DNA of 64,000 nt from Cheiracanthium punctorium. Lineage: Eukaryota; Arthropoda; Arachnida; Araneae; Cheiracanthiidae. A program made the translations under genes and the position numbers. The notes beneath the pieces were generated by a model. It saw only the letters and a list, made by a program, of their open reading frames with translations, searched no databases and had not been told where the DNA came from. This document shows, one piece after another, positions 1 to 11,988 of this stretch. The first letter of the stretch is position 1. Every line of letters begins with the position of its first letter. The stretch is from assembly GCA_038373885.1 (NCBI GenBank), contig JAWZYV010012342.1, positions 124,001 to 188,000 of the forward strand, written 5' to 3'.

Positions 1-250
1 CAAATTTTGGCACTAAAAATAAGTATATATCTCGAAAAATAAAAACTGTTAGCCATAGAATATTGAAATTTTGTATTTAAGACAGTCGTAACATTTGGTT
101 CTGCATTTTCATTTTTGATTACAATCCACTGGCTAGGGTCACTAGTTGGGTCATGCTTAAAATCTCGCCGTTTGTCGCCAAGCTGACGAATAAAAGAAAA
201 ATGCCATTTTTTCAGCCTGGAATAAGTTTTCAATGCTGAAATCTCATCCT
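1..250 (+). repeat. Fragment of hairpin-ended repeat family H, cut by window start
   Basis: The text resembles the interior of the full copies at about 38620-38720 and 40240-40340: a line ending in a failed or recovered 'GTTGAAATTTTATAT' block, then 'catctagttgtgcatctcg', then 'aaaatctcgcc' and 'gccaagct' blocks. It is diverged and lacks both ends. No coding potential is evident. Confidence 0.5.
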
Positions 251-1740
251 GGTGATATCTCTTACTCTTAACGAGATACTGAAGTATCGCATTTCAGTTT
301 CCAATGTATTTAAATAGAGTGCATCAAGAATGCGTAAAGTTTAACAGCCATACAAGAAAATTGTGTAGTTCACATTAGGACTTTTTTTGTGATAGGAAAT
401 CGACTTTCCGAAGTTTCTTAAATTAGCTTACAATTTAAAAAAAGATTATTGACCACTGGAACCTATGAAACTAGCTTACAGTTTTGTAAAAGAGTTTTTT
501 TTTAAAAAAGCATAGACCATAAGACATAAGATCGCTATAATAATTTTTAAAATAAAGTAAATTCCAAAAATTTTTATTGAAATTATTCTACACAAAATAT
601 ATCATACACATAATTTACAAAAGAAGTATTTTCTTTGAGTTTTGCAGCAGCATCTTCAAACATCTTATTTTATGAGCAGCTCCTAGGAGAAAAAAAGAAA
701 ATTTTTAGAACTTAATTTACACAAAGAATAGGAAATGCAGAGTAAGTCTGCTTCATATGTTTTTTTTTTTTACATAATTTCTATATCAGGGATTTCCAAC
801 CTTTTTATTACTTCAACTCCCTAGAAAACGTTTTTTTTCTGAATAGACCCCTACGTTTTCCCCAACACATCGGTATCTCGAAAAAATTTCCCAATGCACT
901 CGCAAAGACAGCAAAACATTAGGTGAAAGAAATTTTTCATGTGTCCGGCAGTAGAACAGTTGGTTAAACTCGGTTCCCACTGGAACACCGAAAGCGAAGC
1001 AGCACCTGCTTGGCCAGTGCCTAGAAGGGTAAACTCCTTTCTCGACTGAGGCTGATGTAAACCGTGTACGCTGTAGGGAACTAATGCACGAAAAATGTGT
1101 TATGACTTTAATGTTTTCCATGTTCAATCCATATCTCTTTGGGGTACCAATCCAGCTCTTAGGTCATCCAGCTCTTATCTGAAATTGGTTCAAAATTTAG
1201 GAGGGAGACCCGGGATAAGTCGGTATTCTCCTCACTGGAGATCAGCAAAAAGGAAGCTGCCCAATTAAGGCCACTTTCGTTTTATATAAAGGATCTGATC
1301 CCGCTCTGAAGTTGGCCAGAGGGATTTCGAAGCAACAATAACAATTTTCATGTTCTGCGTTTGCAGAATTTACCATGATTCAGACTGCAGCATGCAGAGA
1401 ATGACCCCAAAGACGGATTTTTACATATCCCTTCTTTTTTCAACTTTTGAACCCTCTGAAGTCTTATTTCATGTCAGTTTGTTTGTTTGTGTTGTGATGG
1501 CAACGCTAAGGGTGGGAGATCATCCTAGGATGAGGGGTTATCTTAAAATGTAATTTTTAAAAATATAATTGCCAAATTTTGTACATGACCTCATTAGTGT
1601 ATGGGAATGCTTTTGTACGAGGGTCATATAAAAATGTAGAAAGTGTAACTTTTTGAAAATTAACGAGAGGAATTTTTTTAACGGGGTCTTACTTCCGACC
1701 TCATTTTGAACACTTTTCTCAATTTACGCTGTCCACTTAT
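250..1740. other. Unassigned AT-rich stretch
   Basis: Only short open frames without recognisable domains occur here. Homopolymer A and T runs are common. I see no inverted-repeat ends or coding signal that I can support. Confidence 0.5.
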
Positions 1741-2580
1741 ATATAATAGATAAAGAATTAAAGCCCGTTACCACCCAGGCAACCTTCCAAGCATATAGCA
1801 TAAATAATTCTTTTACAAAGACACTCAAAATAATGCTAATCCATTGCGCTCTATGGAAATTTTGCTGCTACTAAACCGATTTTAAAACTTTTTTCACTGA
1901 TTGAAAGTCCTAAGCCTATATGGTCCTAGGCCTATAGGGTCCTAGGCCTATATGGGGAATTTCTCTGTGTGGAATTTTCTAAGGGATCCTAGCCCGTATT
2001 TTCGCGAGGTTGTGGAGAAAAACACGGAAAACTGCGAGCGGTTAGGTCGACAGGCGCGACCGGAGTTTGAAACTGGCACCTCCCGCCTTCCAGTTTTGAG
2101 AGTAGAACCTCTTAGACACTGGGGGGACCCTGAGTGTTATAGGCTACCTTTTATGCATATATCACAAATAGTTCTTTTAAAGGGATACTCATAAGAATTA
2201 CATTACGCTCTATGTGTATCTCTGTAAGTACTGAACCGATTCCAAAACTTTTTTCACTGACAGTAAGCTACACTATTCTTGAGTATTATAGGCTAAAATT
2301 AATGCATGTAGCGCAAATAGTTCCTTTACAGGAACACTCAAAATAATTCTAATACATTACGCTCTATGGGTATCTCTGTAACTATAGAACCGATTCTAAA
2401 ACTTTTTCGCTAATAGAAAGCTGCACTATTCCTGATTAACATAGGCTAAAATTCATGCATATAGCATAAATATTTCTTTTACAAGAACACTCAAAACAGT
2501 TCGCAAATACTGTCGTAACTGTCTCTATTCGCCAAATGCCTGAAAAAAATCTAAATTTAGCAATTCTGCATACTCCTATC
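1740..2580 (+). repeat. Tandem array, unit about 148 bp
   Basis: Diverged head-to-tail units recur at about 1777, 2139, 2289 and 2437. Each holds a core of the form 'gcatatagc.. aaatagttcttttac..ggaacactcaaaat', then 'ACATTACGCTCTATGG', then 'gaaccgattctaaaac'. The same end block returns at 5640-5850 and, inverted, at 6330-6500. One unit is split by the SINE at 1906-2135. Confidence 0.75.
1906..2135 (-). mobile_element. tRNA-derived SINE with a 17-bp tandem tail
   Basis: Read on the minus strand from about 2132, a tRNA-like head appears: an A-box-like 'GTGTCTAAGAGG', then a GC-rich stem region, then the B-box-like 'AGTTTCAAACTCC'. A body of about 120 bp follows, and then three copies of a 17-bp motif containing 'CCTAGGCCTATA' (1906-1957), as expected for a SINE 3' tail. 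The element splits a 148-bp satellite unit. It is inferred to be transcribed by RNA polymerase III and moved by an unknown LINE. Internal promoter boxes are diverged, so current activity is unlikely. Confidence 0.6.
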
Positions 2581-2581
2581 A

Positions 2582-2620
2582 TTAAATGAAGTATACTACC
2601 ATGCATTATACTTCATTTAA
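2582..2620. repeat. Perfect 14-bp inverted repeat (hairpin)
   Basis: Arms TTAAATGAAGTATA at 2582-2595 and its exact complement at 2607-2620 enclose an 11-base loop. It lies just after the satellite array. It could be the relic of a small palindromic element; no function can be assigned. Confidence 0.8.
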
Positions 2621-2699
2621 AATAAGTAACAAGGCAAATAATATTTAAATGCAGTTTCTTTAGTCGCAAACATATTTGTTAGTCACACATGCTTCGTTT

Positions 2700-2753
2700 C
2701 TCTCGGGACCTAATTCTAAAGCCGACGCGGACGAAGTCGCGGGTAGCCGCTAG
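2700..2753 (+). mobile_element. Helitron 3' end
   Basis: A GC-rich block with a CGCG...CGCG hairpin (about 2723-2741) is followed by 'gggtagccg' and then CTAG at 2750-2753, with T after it. Hairpin, short spacer and CTRR followed by T is the established 3' end of Helitrons. Its own 5' end was not found upstream, so this is probably a truncated copy. Confidence 0.6.
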
Positions 2754-3189
2754 TAGATAGCATAAATCTATTATTATAGAATCCCGAGGTAAACAAACGC
2801 GTGTATGTGTTTATGTATTTTTGTGGGCCCATGCCCTCCGGAACGGCGGGGAGTTGAGTTTCAACCGAGGTGTTCAAGAATTCGGAAAATTATGAGGAAG
2901 GTCTTCCGCTAACTCGAATTTCGAAAATCGATCTATTTTTAGAGATATTGATAAAAAGCGTATCGAAAAAGCTAAATTTTGCTATCCGCAATACCGTAAT
3001 TGTAACCCCTGTAGTGAAATAAGCATCTTGTTGCCATGTGTGGCGATTTTACCGAATAAATTGTTTTAATTCTTTAAGTGAAAAGAAAAAAAAAGAAAAA
3101 GAAAAGGAAGAAAATCTGAAACACTTTCGGATGTTAAATACCCACTTAAATGATATATATTAAAAGCTTATCATAATTTATGCGTCGTC

Positions 3190-4240
3190 CCTATTTTTCT
3201 TCCTTATTCCATTAAGTTGGAAAGTGTATTTTATTCATGAGTGCGCCGTATTTTTCCTCCTTGTTCCATAAAAACCCATCTTTGGAATCGAAATCTATCT
3301 TACAATCGCCTACTAAATCTATTTTACAATCTTCGCCAAGTATATTACAACTATACTTCACCGTTTTAAATATAGTTTCGAATGCGCATCATAATCTATG
3401 AGTTTGTCTTTCCTGCGTTGATTCTTACTTTAACGCCCCGACGATCGCCAAGGTGGCGATCATTAAACATATGCAGTTACCATGACGATTTTCTGTATTT
3501 ATGTGGCAATGGCAATTTAGAATTGAAATGTCGATTTGAAACAACCTGTAAGAATAGCATTCCGTTACACTTTTATTTATTTTGGGTTGCCAATTAATGT
3601 AGTTTCAATAATTAAGTATCTTCAAATTACTTATCTGGTGCGTTGATCGCTCATTTGTTCACTTTAGTTGTCATCTAGTTCTTTTGGGAGCATTGAAACG
3701 TGTGCATAACTCCTAGAGACCCATGACTGCAAAGCTCGCCAAAGTGCGAGGTTTTTTTAGGTTGGCGAGAGTGGAGGCGTTAAAATACGAATCAACTCTT
3801 TCTTGTACCTTAAAACACGTCTTTGGAATCGACATCTATCTTAAAATCGTCTACTGAAACTGTTTTACAATCTTCGCCAGGCATATTTGAACTATAATCA
3901 TATTCCAACTACATCGCGTAGACATTTTAAATACTGCTTGGAATGGGCGTCATAACCCATGTGTGTACCATGTTTGCCTTCCTTGTTCCATAAAATACTT
4001 CTTCGGCATAGATATCTAGTATAATAAAATCGCCTACCAAAACTGTTTAACAATTTTCGCCAGGCATAGTCAAACTATACTTCACCTTTACAAATACCTT
4101 TTGGAAAGTGTATCATAGTCTATGAGTGTACCGTATTTGTCTTCTTTGTTCTATAAAACACTTCTTCGGAATTAAAATCTGTATTAAAACCGCCTAATAA
4201 AACTATTTTACAATATTCGCCAGGCGTTTTCTAACTATAC
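3190..4240 (+). repeat. Tandem array, unit about 150-170 bp, 'cttcgccaggc' family
   Basis: About four diverged units start at roughly 3240, 3800, 3975 and 4140. Each carries 'ttccttgttccataaaac', then 'tcttcggaat', then 'atcgcctac', then 'ttcgccaggcat' and 'aactatacttcac'. One unit is interrupted by the MITE at 3417-3796. Confidence 0.75.
3417..3796. mobile_element. MITE inserted in a satellite unit
   Basis: Ends GTTGATTC...TTTAACGCC (from 3417) and GGCGTTAAAA...GAATCAAC (to 3796) are near-perfect inverted repeats. The flanks TCTTTCCTG and TCTTTCTTG look like a 9-bp target duplication, and joining them rebuilds the satellite consensus. Inside is an 8-bp-armed hairpin GATCGCCA/TGGCGATC near 3443. 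It is non-coding and its superfamily is not determined. Confidence 0.65.
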
Positions 4241-4500
4241 TCGAAATATATTTATAGTAAGTTATCCCGTTTTGGCATGGCACCAAATTTAGCGATCCAA
4301 TATAAAAAATTGCAAACCTTGTGCGACTTTCAATATTTTACTAACGCCCCCCCTCTCCACATTAGCTCGCAAACACATTTCAAATATCTTCACCGTGACA
4401 GTTCATATCTGCAAAACCACTCGACAAAATAGCGTAGACAAAATTCTGGTACTGAGCGAAATAACCCCTTAGTGCTAATAATAATGATAATTTTTTGTTA
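4240..4500. repeat. Repeat arm inverted relative to 9420-9630
   Basis: The stretch 'gcaccaaatttagcgatcc... gcaaaccttgtgcgactttcaatattttac' reads as the complement of 9480-9600. The two arms lie about 5 kb apart and both carry a C- or G-run. This is probably the same dispersed element in opposite orientation. Confidence 0.7.
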
Positions 4501-5099
4501 GGTTATATTTGTAAGGTTATTTTTGTAGTTATAATATCGTGTGCATGGGAAATCAGAGCAGGAATGAAATGCTTTATACGCGAAATAATAAGGATTGTAG
4601 ATTTCCGAAACTAATATGTATAATTTTTTAGTTTGGCGAAAAATAAAATGGCATATAGGCCCATTTTGAGAAAGTGAGTTCTTGCGGTTTGCACAGTTTT
4701 ATGGTTGGCGCAATTTGCCGAGAGCTTAAGGAAACAGCATTTTTGAAAGCAAGTGTACAGGTTTTATTAGAATACATGGCTAAATTTTAATTATCCGTGC
4801 AGAAACAATACAATTATTAAGGGATTTCAAGCGATCTTTCTTCAGAGTTCTCCCCAAATTGATTTAAGTTAGGGGAATCCCACCACTCAAATTTCAGAAA
4901 ATTGAAATCTTCGCATTTAGTACATTGGAGTTAAAGATGAATAAAATACGTTATAGTTGATAATTTAAAATGCTGCTACTTTTCAAATAAATGACTGCTT
5001 TACTTTTTGGCGATCGAACCTATATAAGTGACAGATATTTCCCATTTAGAATACTGTTAAGTCAATGCTTCGATTGATTCCCTGAAAAAACACTGGTTG

Positions 5100-5640
5100 C
5101 ATGTCCCCGGTTGCTAGCGGGTGCATCCCCTCTAGAAAATAATAAAACTTGCTAATTTGGCTTTAATAAAATCTAGAATACCTAATATTTCACATTAAAA
5201 CAACGTAATTTTATGGGAGGGGCCAGTTTAGTAAAAAATCTCATTTGATGAAAACAAAATGCACAATAAAGGAAAGTGTTCGCTTGAAGCATACATTTTA
5301 AATAGGGGATGGATGTCAAGTTTCCGACCTCCTCCATCCGTTCCACCATTTTCCGTTTTTTGCGAGTTCATTCCATACCTGAACCCAGCTTTAACATGCC
5401 CTCTCTGACGATTGAAAAAATGTGACGGTTTAGATGTTTTTCTATAACTTGCTCAGGGCTTCGGTTTAAACGCGCGTTAAAAGATTGAAGCTGGGAAGCA
5501 TCAGAGGCGTGCTCACACATGAGTTCAAATTTACTCTGAACGTCCTAAAACGAATGAAGGTAAAAAACTTCGCAAATGGAAAAACAAATTCCATTTTTTG
5601 TATTCTATAACTAACAGGATGAGGTGAGGAATATAAAATG
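5100..5640. other. Unassigned stretch
   Basis: No coding or terminal-repeat signal is supported here. The start may be the tail of the Helitron homology that ends near 5090. Confidence 0.4.
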
Positions 5641-5850
5641 CTGCTACACTATTCCTGAGTAACATAGGCATGCAGCATAACTTACAGGAACACTCAAAAT
5701 AATTCGTTAACATTGTCGTAACTGTCTGCATTCGCCAAATGCGAAAAAAAAAACTATCTAAATTAATTAACTGTACATATACCATGTCTTATACTTCATT
5801 TAATATAAACAAAAAGTAAATAATATTGTGAATAAAAGAAATTGTTGAAA
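5640..5850 (+). repeat. Second copy of the 148-bp array end
   Basis: It matches 2430-2640: 'cactattcctga', then 'ggaacactcaaaat', 'tgtcgtaactgtct.cattcgccaaatgc' and 'tatacttcattta'. It has internal deletions relative to the first copy. Confidence 0.7.
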
Positions 5851-6329
5851 TTTTACATCATTTATTTCTGACTATTTTACAACAAAATTTTAAAGGACAA
5901 ATTCTCAGGTTATTTACTTAGTTTTATTACGTTGTTTTGTTTATTGTGAGCTGCTTTGATACTTTTTATATTAGCAATTGTATATGGAGTAACAGAAGCA
6001 AATTCATTTGGACAAAAAAATACCCTGTGTGTTGTGACTGTTTCTGTGTCATGTCTTCGTGACCATTTAATGAATGAGAGTCAGGTATTGTAAGCAAATA
6101 TTTCACTGTAGAAGTCCCATCTACTTCTGATGAAGCGATGACCCTTCCACTGTACAATAACTTTTCCTATTCTACTGCCTAGTAAGGGCTCAGCTCAATA
6201 TTAGCAACTTACTACTTTTTTTCACTAGTCTATAAAGAAAATTATATTTAAAAAGCAGAAATAATGTAAAATGCTGTATAATAAAAATATTTTATTTATA
6301 GAAAATGTACAATTTTTTTATTATTTGAA

Positions 6330-6500
6330 GTATTTTGAGAGTTCCTGTAAATTATGCTACATGCATGAATTTCAGCCTGTGTTACTCATGAAAAGTGTAG
6401 CTTTTAGTGAAAAGATCTTTAGAATCGGTTCAGCAGTTACAGAGATGTCCATATAGCGTAATGTATTAGAATTCTTTTGAGTGTCCCTGTAAAAGAACTG
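6330..6500 (-). repeat. Inverted unit of the 148-bp satellite
   Basis: Read in reverse, it contains the same core (the complement of 'gaaccgattctaaa' near 6420 and of 'acattacgct' near 6455), followed by the 'ttacaggaacactcaaaa' block. Confidence 0.7.
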
Positions 6501-7200
6501 TTTGTGATATATATGGAGGATATATTTGTGATGCATGCAGGATAAGTTTAATTTTCAATATTGCTACAGTCGATTAAACTTCTAAAAGTAACGAGGGCTC
6601 AGACTATTTTCAAATGCATTTTCAATTTGAGATGTTAATATCCAAGGTATATTATAGGATAAAACAAAAAAATTCTCTCTTGCACCTCTGAGCCAATCAC
6701 AGTCGAGACAATAAAGTGGCAAAAATGGCCCTCAATTAATTCTACGTCACTCGTCTGGGGTACTTTGACCCCCCCCCCCATATCTATAAAACTAAAAGAG
6801 GTAAATCAAAAATATGTCAGATTTGTTCCTTCCTAGGGTAAGGCAACGTAAGAAAAAAAATTCATGAAATTCTGAGATGGTGATGGGAAACTTTTTTCTT
6901 TTTTTGCCCGATTTTCTCTTGCAGTGCCTCTGGATGTATATGTCAATGGATGTATATGTCAATCTTCTAACTAACCGCCTCCACCTACAAACTTGCATTA
7001 ATCCGCCTCTGCTACTGCCAATGAAAAGGTGCTCTCAACAAGATCAGGATTAATAAATGACGAAAAATGAGTATGGGATGAGTGCGAAAAACTTACCTCA
7101 GAATTAAATCTGAAAGCACCACATCTTCCCAGAAGAAAGGAAATTCCAATAAAGTTAGGAGGTGGCAAAAAGCAGCCTGAACATTTTGATATTAAGCAGC
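6500..7200. other. Unassigned stretch with a C-run
   Basis: A run of nine or more C lies near 6770-6779. No recognisable gene, terminal repeat or RNA was seen. Confidence 0.4.
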
Positions 7201-7313
7201 ATCCCTAGTAACACAACTAGTTCAAAAAACGTTCAAATTGCGTTGGAAACAGGTTTTTCGACGTTAAAAAACGTGTTTTCAACGTCTTTTGGACTAATTG
7301 TGCTACTAGGGAT
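7201..7313. mobile_element. Palindromic MITE, copy A
   Basis: A 113-bp near-palindrome runs from ATCCCTAGTA(A/G)CACAACTAG to CTAATTGTGCTACTAGGGAT. Copy B lies at 53741-53849. The interior repeats ACGTT and AACGTC blocks as the arms fold back. Non-coding; open frames crossing it are accidental. Confidence 0.75.
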
Positions 7314-8830
7314 TATAAAATCAATACGTACTTTTCTGTCTTAGATATCAGTAGTTTTGAAATCGAATCTAAATTTAATGAAAATGATTTAGCTATTGTA
7401 GGGGTTTTATCAGATGTCATTACAAACAAAAATCTAACTGACAACAATTTAAGTTTAATTAGTGCAACACACAGCAACTATAAAGACGATTTAAGATGTG
7501 AGGTCAAAATTTTTAACAAAATGTTTTTAAATGGAAACCTTACTGATATTCTCGAAAGCAGACTAAGTTTTATTTATAAAAAATGAGGATGTTAAATGAG
7601 GGTTTGAAAATTTGTATTTCTTGTACAAAGTACACGTGAAAGGAGCTTTTCATCCTTGCGAAGGTTGAAAACATATTTTGCGTTTGACATGAGGATAGGA
7701 AAGACTGAGCCATTAGGCATTACTGTATATAGAGCGAAACAGAGAGATAAAGACGCTATTATTGATCGGTTTAACTCAGATGTAACAATTCGAGGCAGAC
7801 GCTATAGTTTAAACGCAAATTCGTTAAGAGGAATAACACAAACATAGTAATTTAAATTTGTTATTGTTGCCGTCAAATATCGAGTTTTGGTTTTTACGCC
7901 ATTAACTCACGAGCTGTTCAATGCCTTTTTGGAAATAGTAATTAATTTTTTTTTAATTATTTTTTAAGAAAATTTCTTCTAGAATGACGTGAATATCCAC
8001 ATTTTTCAGCTGTTTTATGTTAAATTGAAAAAGTTGATTTCTTTATAGTTATGTAATTAGCAAAGAAATAAAATATGTGGTAAAGCTTTTTAGTATACAT
8101 TTTGGAAAGTATAAACTTAAAATTATGCTTGATATTGTGGGCATGCAAGCCTCAACAGTAATGCTACTTCTTCAAATTTGTAGCATTTTTTCCTTTCAGA
8201 GACAACAGCTATTTTACCTGTATTTGCAGTCAATCAAGAAGAGTTATACTTAATTATTAACAACACAATCAGGAAGGATACTCAATAACTCTCTTATTTT
8301 TCTTATCGTTTATTATTTTTAGTATGTATCTAGAATTTTACGATGAAAAATTTTTCTCGAAGTGCGCATTTTCTTCTCTCATTAGCAGTCATTGCTGAAG
8401 AATGGCTGCTAATTGTAAAGACACTTTAAACATAATTGTCTATTCAAATAATGAGAAATTTCATTTTAAAGCCAGAATCAACTACGCAAAAATCAAAAAG
8501 ATACTTTTCCATTGGATTTTAAAACTTTGTATCCCCCTTGAAGTTATACAAAGAAATAGGGAGGCATATAACGTTTTCTAATGGGCTAAAATGTCTTTAT
8601 ACGAACATAACACTAATAGATTCACTTGATAGTTCAGATCCACTGATTGCGTGAATGGAGAAAATGAATTTGAGTTTGTGGTTTCCGGGAAAATTAGTCT
8701 ATATAGAAATGTTCTGCATTTAATGACTGAAAGTAAGAAATTTTGCAATAGGTCCAGGCCTTTTTATTTAGGTTTCGAACATTTAACTTTATAATTTTTT
8801 ATAGTTTAATTTTTATATGGGTAGTCTAAA
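7314..8830. other. Unassigned AT-rich stretch
   Basis: Open frames here (for example 7656-7847) show no recognised domain, and I see no bounding repeats. Function unknown. Confidence 0.4.
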
Positions 8831-8836
8831 AATATA

Positions 8837-8900
8837 ATAATAATAATAATAATAATAATATATACACATATATACGGGCGCGCATATATGCGTATATATG
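8837..8900. repeat. Microsatellite (ATA)n followed by a TATA-type purine/pyrimidine tract
   Basis: About ten ATA/ATT triplets are followed by alternating 'tatatacacatatatacgggcgcgcatatatgcgtatatatg', itself near-palindromic. Confidence 0.85.
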
Positions 8901-9420
8901 AACTTTCATTTAAAACGACTTTTGCCACCCCCCCAGTTTGGAAGCCCAAGTTACGCCTATGTCACTGACTGAATAATCAGCCTCTGAAAAAGGTTTAGTG
9001 TCATTTTGAATGTGTCACTATATACAATGTGAAGTCAGTTTCAAAAATATAGAGAGCCTAATGAGGCTTTATTTGACTATGATTATGATTTTTCAGAAAG
9101 AAGTCAAGCATTTGGGTCCAAGCATAGGCCTTCATTAGTAAGGCGAAAGATGCACGTGACCCCCCCTGCCCCCCCACATTGCTGTAGATTTGATAAGGCA
9201 TTTTGACATATTGTTTCACTCAAATCATATGTATTGTTTATTTCAGACACCTTAAAACAGAATTTTGCTTGGAGGTTAGTTTTATAATTTTTCAGAATAT
9301 ACGAATGAAAATATTTTTAATTAACAGAATTATTGTGTAGTACCGATATTTTTTCTCTTTTTTTTTAGCACTAGGGTGCTATTTTGCTCAATACCAGAAA
9401 TTTGTCTACACATTTTTGTC
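8900..9420. other. Unassigned stretch; possible hAT end at about 8930-8980
   Basis: Read in reverse from 8980, CAGTGACATAGGCG followed by a G-run resembles the end of a hAT element. No partner end or 8-bp duplication was found, so this is a weak call. The rest shows nothing supportable. Confidence 0.25.
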
Positions 9421-10225
9421 GACAAGTTTTGTAGATATGAATTGCCATGGTGAATATCTTTTCAAATGTTTTTTCCAGATGACGTGGAGGGGGGGGGAGC
9501 GTTAATAAAATGTTGAAAGTCGCACAAGGTTTGCAATTTTTGATAACGGATTGCTAAGTTTGGTGCCAAAACGTGACAAATTATTATAAATATATTACGA
9601 GTATAGTTAGAAAGCGCCTGGCGATTTCAGTCGGAGTCAAAAATCGTGCAAAATGTCACCAAGTTTGGACGACTTTTGGCGGTATATTATTTATATTATA
9701 TATACTTTTTTAGTTAAATTTTAGCAACTTAATAAGCTCTTGCACAAAAGTTACATCATTAGCAAAATAGATCCGGAAAATATTTGAAATACCGATTAGT
9801 TAGGAATAACCACAATATCTCTCAAATTAACTTTAATAAAGTTCTGTTGCTAGTGATAGTTTTTCAACGTCATATGTTTCACTATTACCCCGTTTGAAAA
9901 CTACTGTGCGAAATGACTAAATTCGACTACCCTGATCAGAACATGACGTCATAAATTAAAAATTGGGTGAAATTATTAAACCCTGCAGCACAGTTAACCA
10001 GTCCTATTCGCTATTTAAACGATTCTAAATAGCTCATTGAGATTACAGAGTATGATTTTTTTTTCTCGAGAGTGTACCATGGAGGATTAAAATATTTAGA
10101 TTGGAAAAAGCTTAGATATTTTCCACCAAGGCGAAATGAAATATTTTGCAGTGCTACGCGAATTTGACAAGAATTGTGCTTGAAAATATATGGAGAGATG
10201 TTTTAATGGCTACCATTATAAAAAA

Positions 10226-11988
10226 TCCTGATGTGTCCAACACATGACTTGCTTGCACGTCTATTAGATCAAAAATATTTTCGACGCACTTCCTATAAAC
10301 TTATTTGTTTGAAAGAGATAAAATATCGATAATAGTAAGATTTAGCGATTTCTAGCCAAATATTTCGATATCGCCAAGCTGAGTTCAGTTTGAAAGATTT
10401 CCTTCTGACACTTTATTTGGCGATAGTTCACCAAAAGCCGACAAACTTGAGATAGTCTGCGAGATTTTGGGGATAGCCAAAGTATTCATTGACCCATGAC
10501 AAGTTAAGCATGAACCAAACAATGACAGATTATCGCCAAATTTGGCGATATTTCGCAAAAACTAGTAAAGAACGATGACAAATGTCGATATTTTGGGCAT
10601 GGACAAATGACTGACTATAGCCAAATTTGGGCGAGATTTCACCAAAACTCGCCAAGGTCGAGGACAGACGGCGAGATTTTGGGCATGTACCAAACAATGA
10701 CTGTCTACAGTTGTATTATATTGAAGATGTCCATAGACATTAAAGTACTGAAATTCTTTTCGGTGGTCCTGTAAATAAACTCTCCAGTAGATTGGAACCA
10801 AAAATCGAGTTGCACAACTAGATGTTACAACAATCTTATATATGAAATTTCATAATAGTTTTTGAGATTTGAGAGTTAAATATGCACACACGTACAAAAG
10901 TCGTGTACAAACAAAAGTTGTACAAAACAAAAGTCGGACACGTACAAAAGTCGCCAAGCTTGGTGACTTTTGGCATAGTTCTTGAGGGAGGCACGTGACC
11001 GTGGTCGAACCATTACCTAACTTATGTGGTAGGACGATATTGTGCTTGAAATAGATGAATGCCCCTAAAATTGCCATTGACCGTAATGTATTGGAAATCT
11101 TTTGAGTGTTCCTGTAGCAGAACTATAAATGATAAAGACACTTTTTTTAATGGAGAAATTCATTTTCTAACTCTTTACAGCATATCTCACTTCTGAGTCA
11201 TTTGAAGTAGCCCAATACCTCTAAAAAACGCTTTGATGAACTTCGGCCCATAGAGCGTAATGTATTTCGAATCTTTTGGGCGGTTCTGTAGATAAACTAT
11301 CCAGTCGAATGGAACCGAAAAGGGAGGTGCACAACTAGATGTTACAACGTTCCTAAAAATAAAGTTTCAACATTCTACGCCTCATAGTTTTTGAGATATG
11401 CGAGTTTAATGAATTTCGGCCCATTGAGCGTAATGTATTTCGAATGTTTTGGGCAGTCCTGTAGATAAACCATCCATTCGAATGGAACCGAAAAGGGAGG
11501 TGCACAACTAGATGTTACAACTATCCAAAATATGAAGTTTCGACATAATAGCTTTTGAGTTAGGCGAGTTTAATGAATTTCGGCCCATAAAACGTAATGT
11601 ATTTCGAATCTTTTGAGCGGTCCTGTACATAAACTCTTCATTCGATTGCCACCAAAAGGGGAGGTGCAAAACAAGATCATAGAAAAATCCTAAATATCAA
11701 ATCTCAACATTCTACGACCCATAGTTTTTGAGATATGCGAGTTACATACATACGTACGTACGTACGTACAGATTGCATGGAAAAACCGGCCACAATAGAC
11801 TCGCCGCTGGTCAAAATGAGTTGCAGAAGCGTTAATAGGATCGTGCATGCTAGCCTACGATGAGATGCATCGAAAAAAATTTTTTAATTAAATTTAGAGT
11901 TAGTCAAAATCGGTTTTTTTGTCGAAATTTGGCCCCCAACATTTTTCGGGATCACATTACTTCCTTATACTACGTACAAGGAAGTAAA
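10226..11988 (-). repeat. Hairpin-ended repeat H, copy 1 (inverted relative to copies 2 and 3)
   Basis: It is bounded by 'GATGTGTCCAACACATGACTT' at 10226 and by the hairpin ACTTCCTTATAC/GTACAAGGAAGT near 11958-11985. It matches 37905-39515 and 39523-41010 in reverse. Inside are about 87-bp subrepeats built on 'CGCCAAATTTGGCG' and about 170-bp subrepeats built on 'GAGCGTAATGTATTTCGAA' (11253, 11426, 11590). The local Helitron sequence continues on either side, so this copy is an insertion. No protein is encoded. It could be a non-autonomous rolling-circle element, but that is not proven. Confidence 0.7.
11741..11771. repeat. ACGT/ACAT microsatellite
   Basis: The tract runs 'acatacatacgtacgtacgt' and is self-complementary over its ACGT part. 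It lies inside hairpin-ended repeat copy 1. Confidence 0.9.

Noticed and set aside
813..1127. 104-codon minus-strand open frame
   Set aside because: No recognisable domain, no homologous repeat coding and no supporting signals; consistent with chance.
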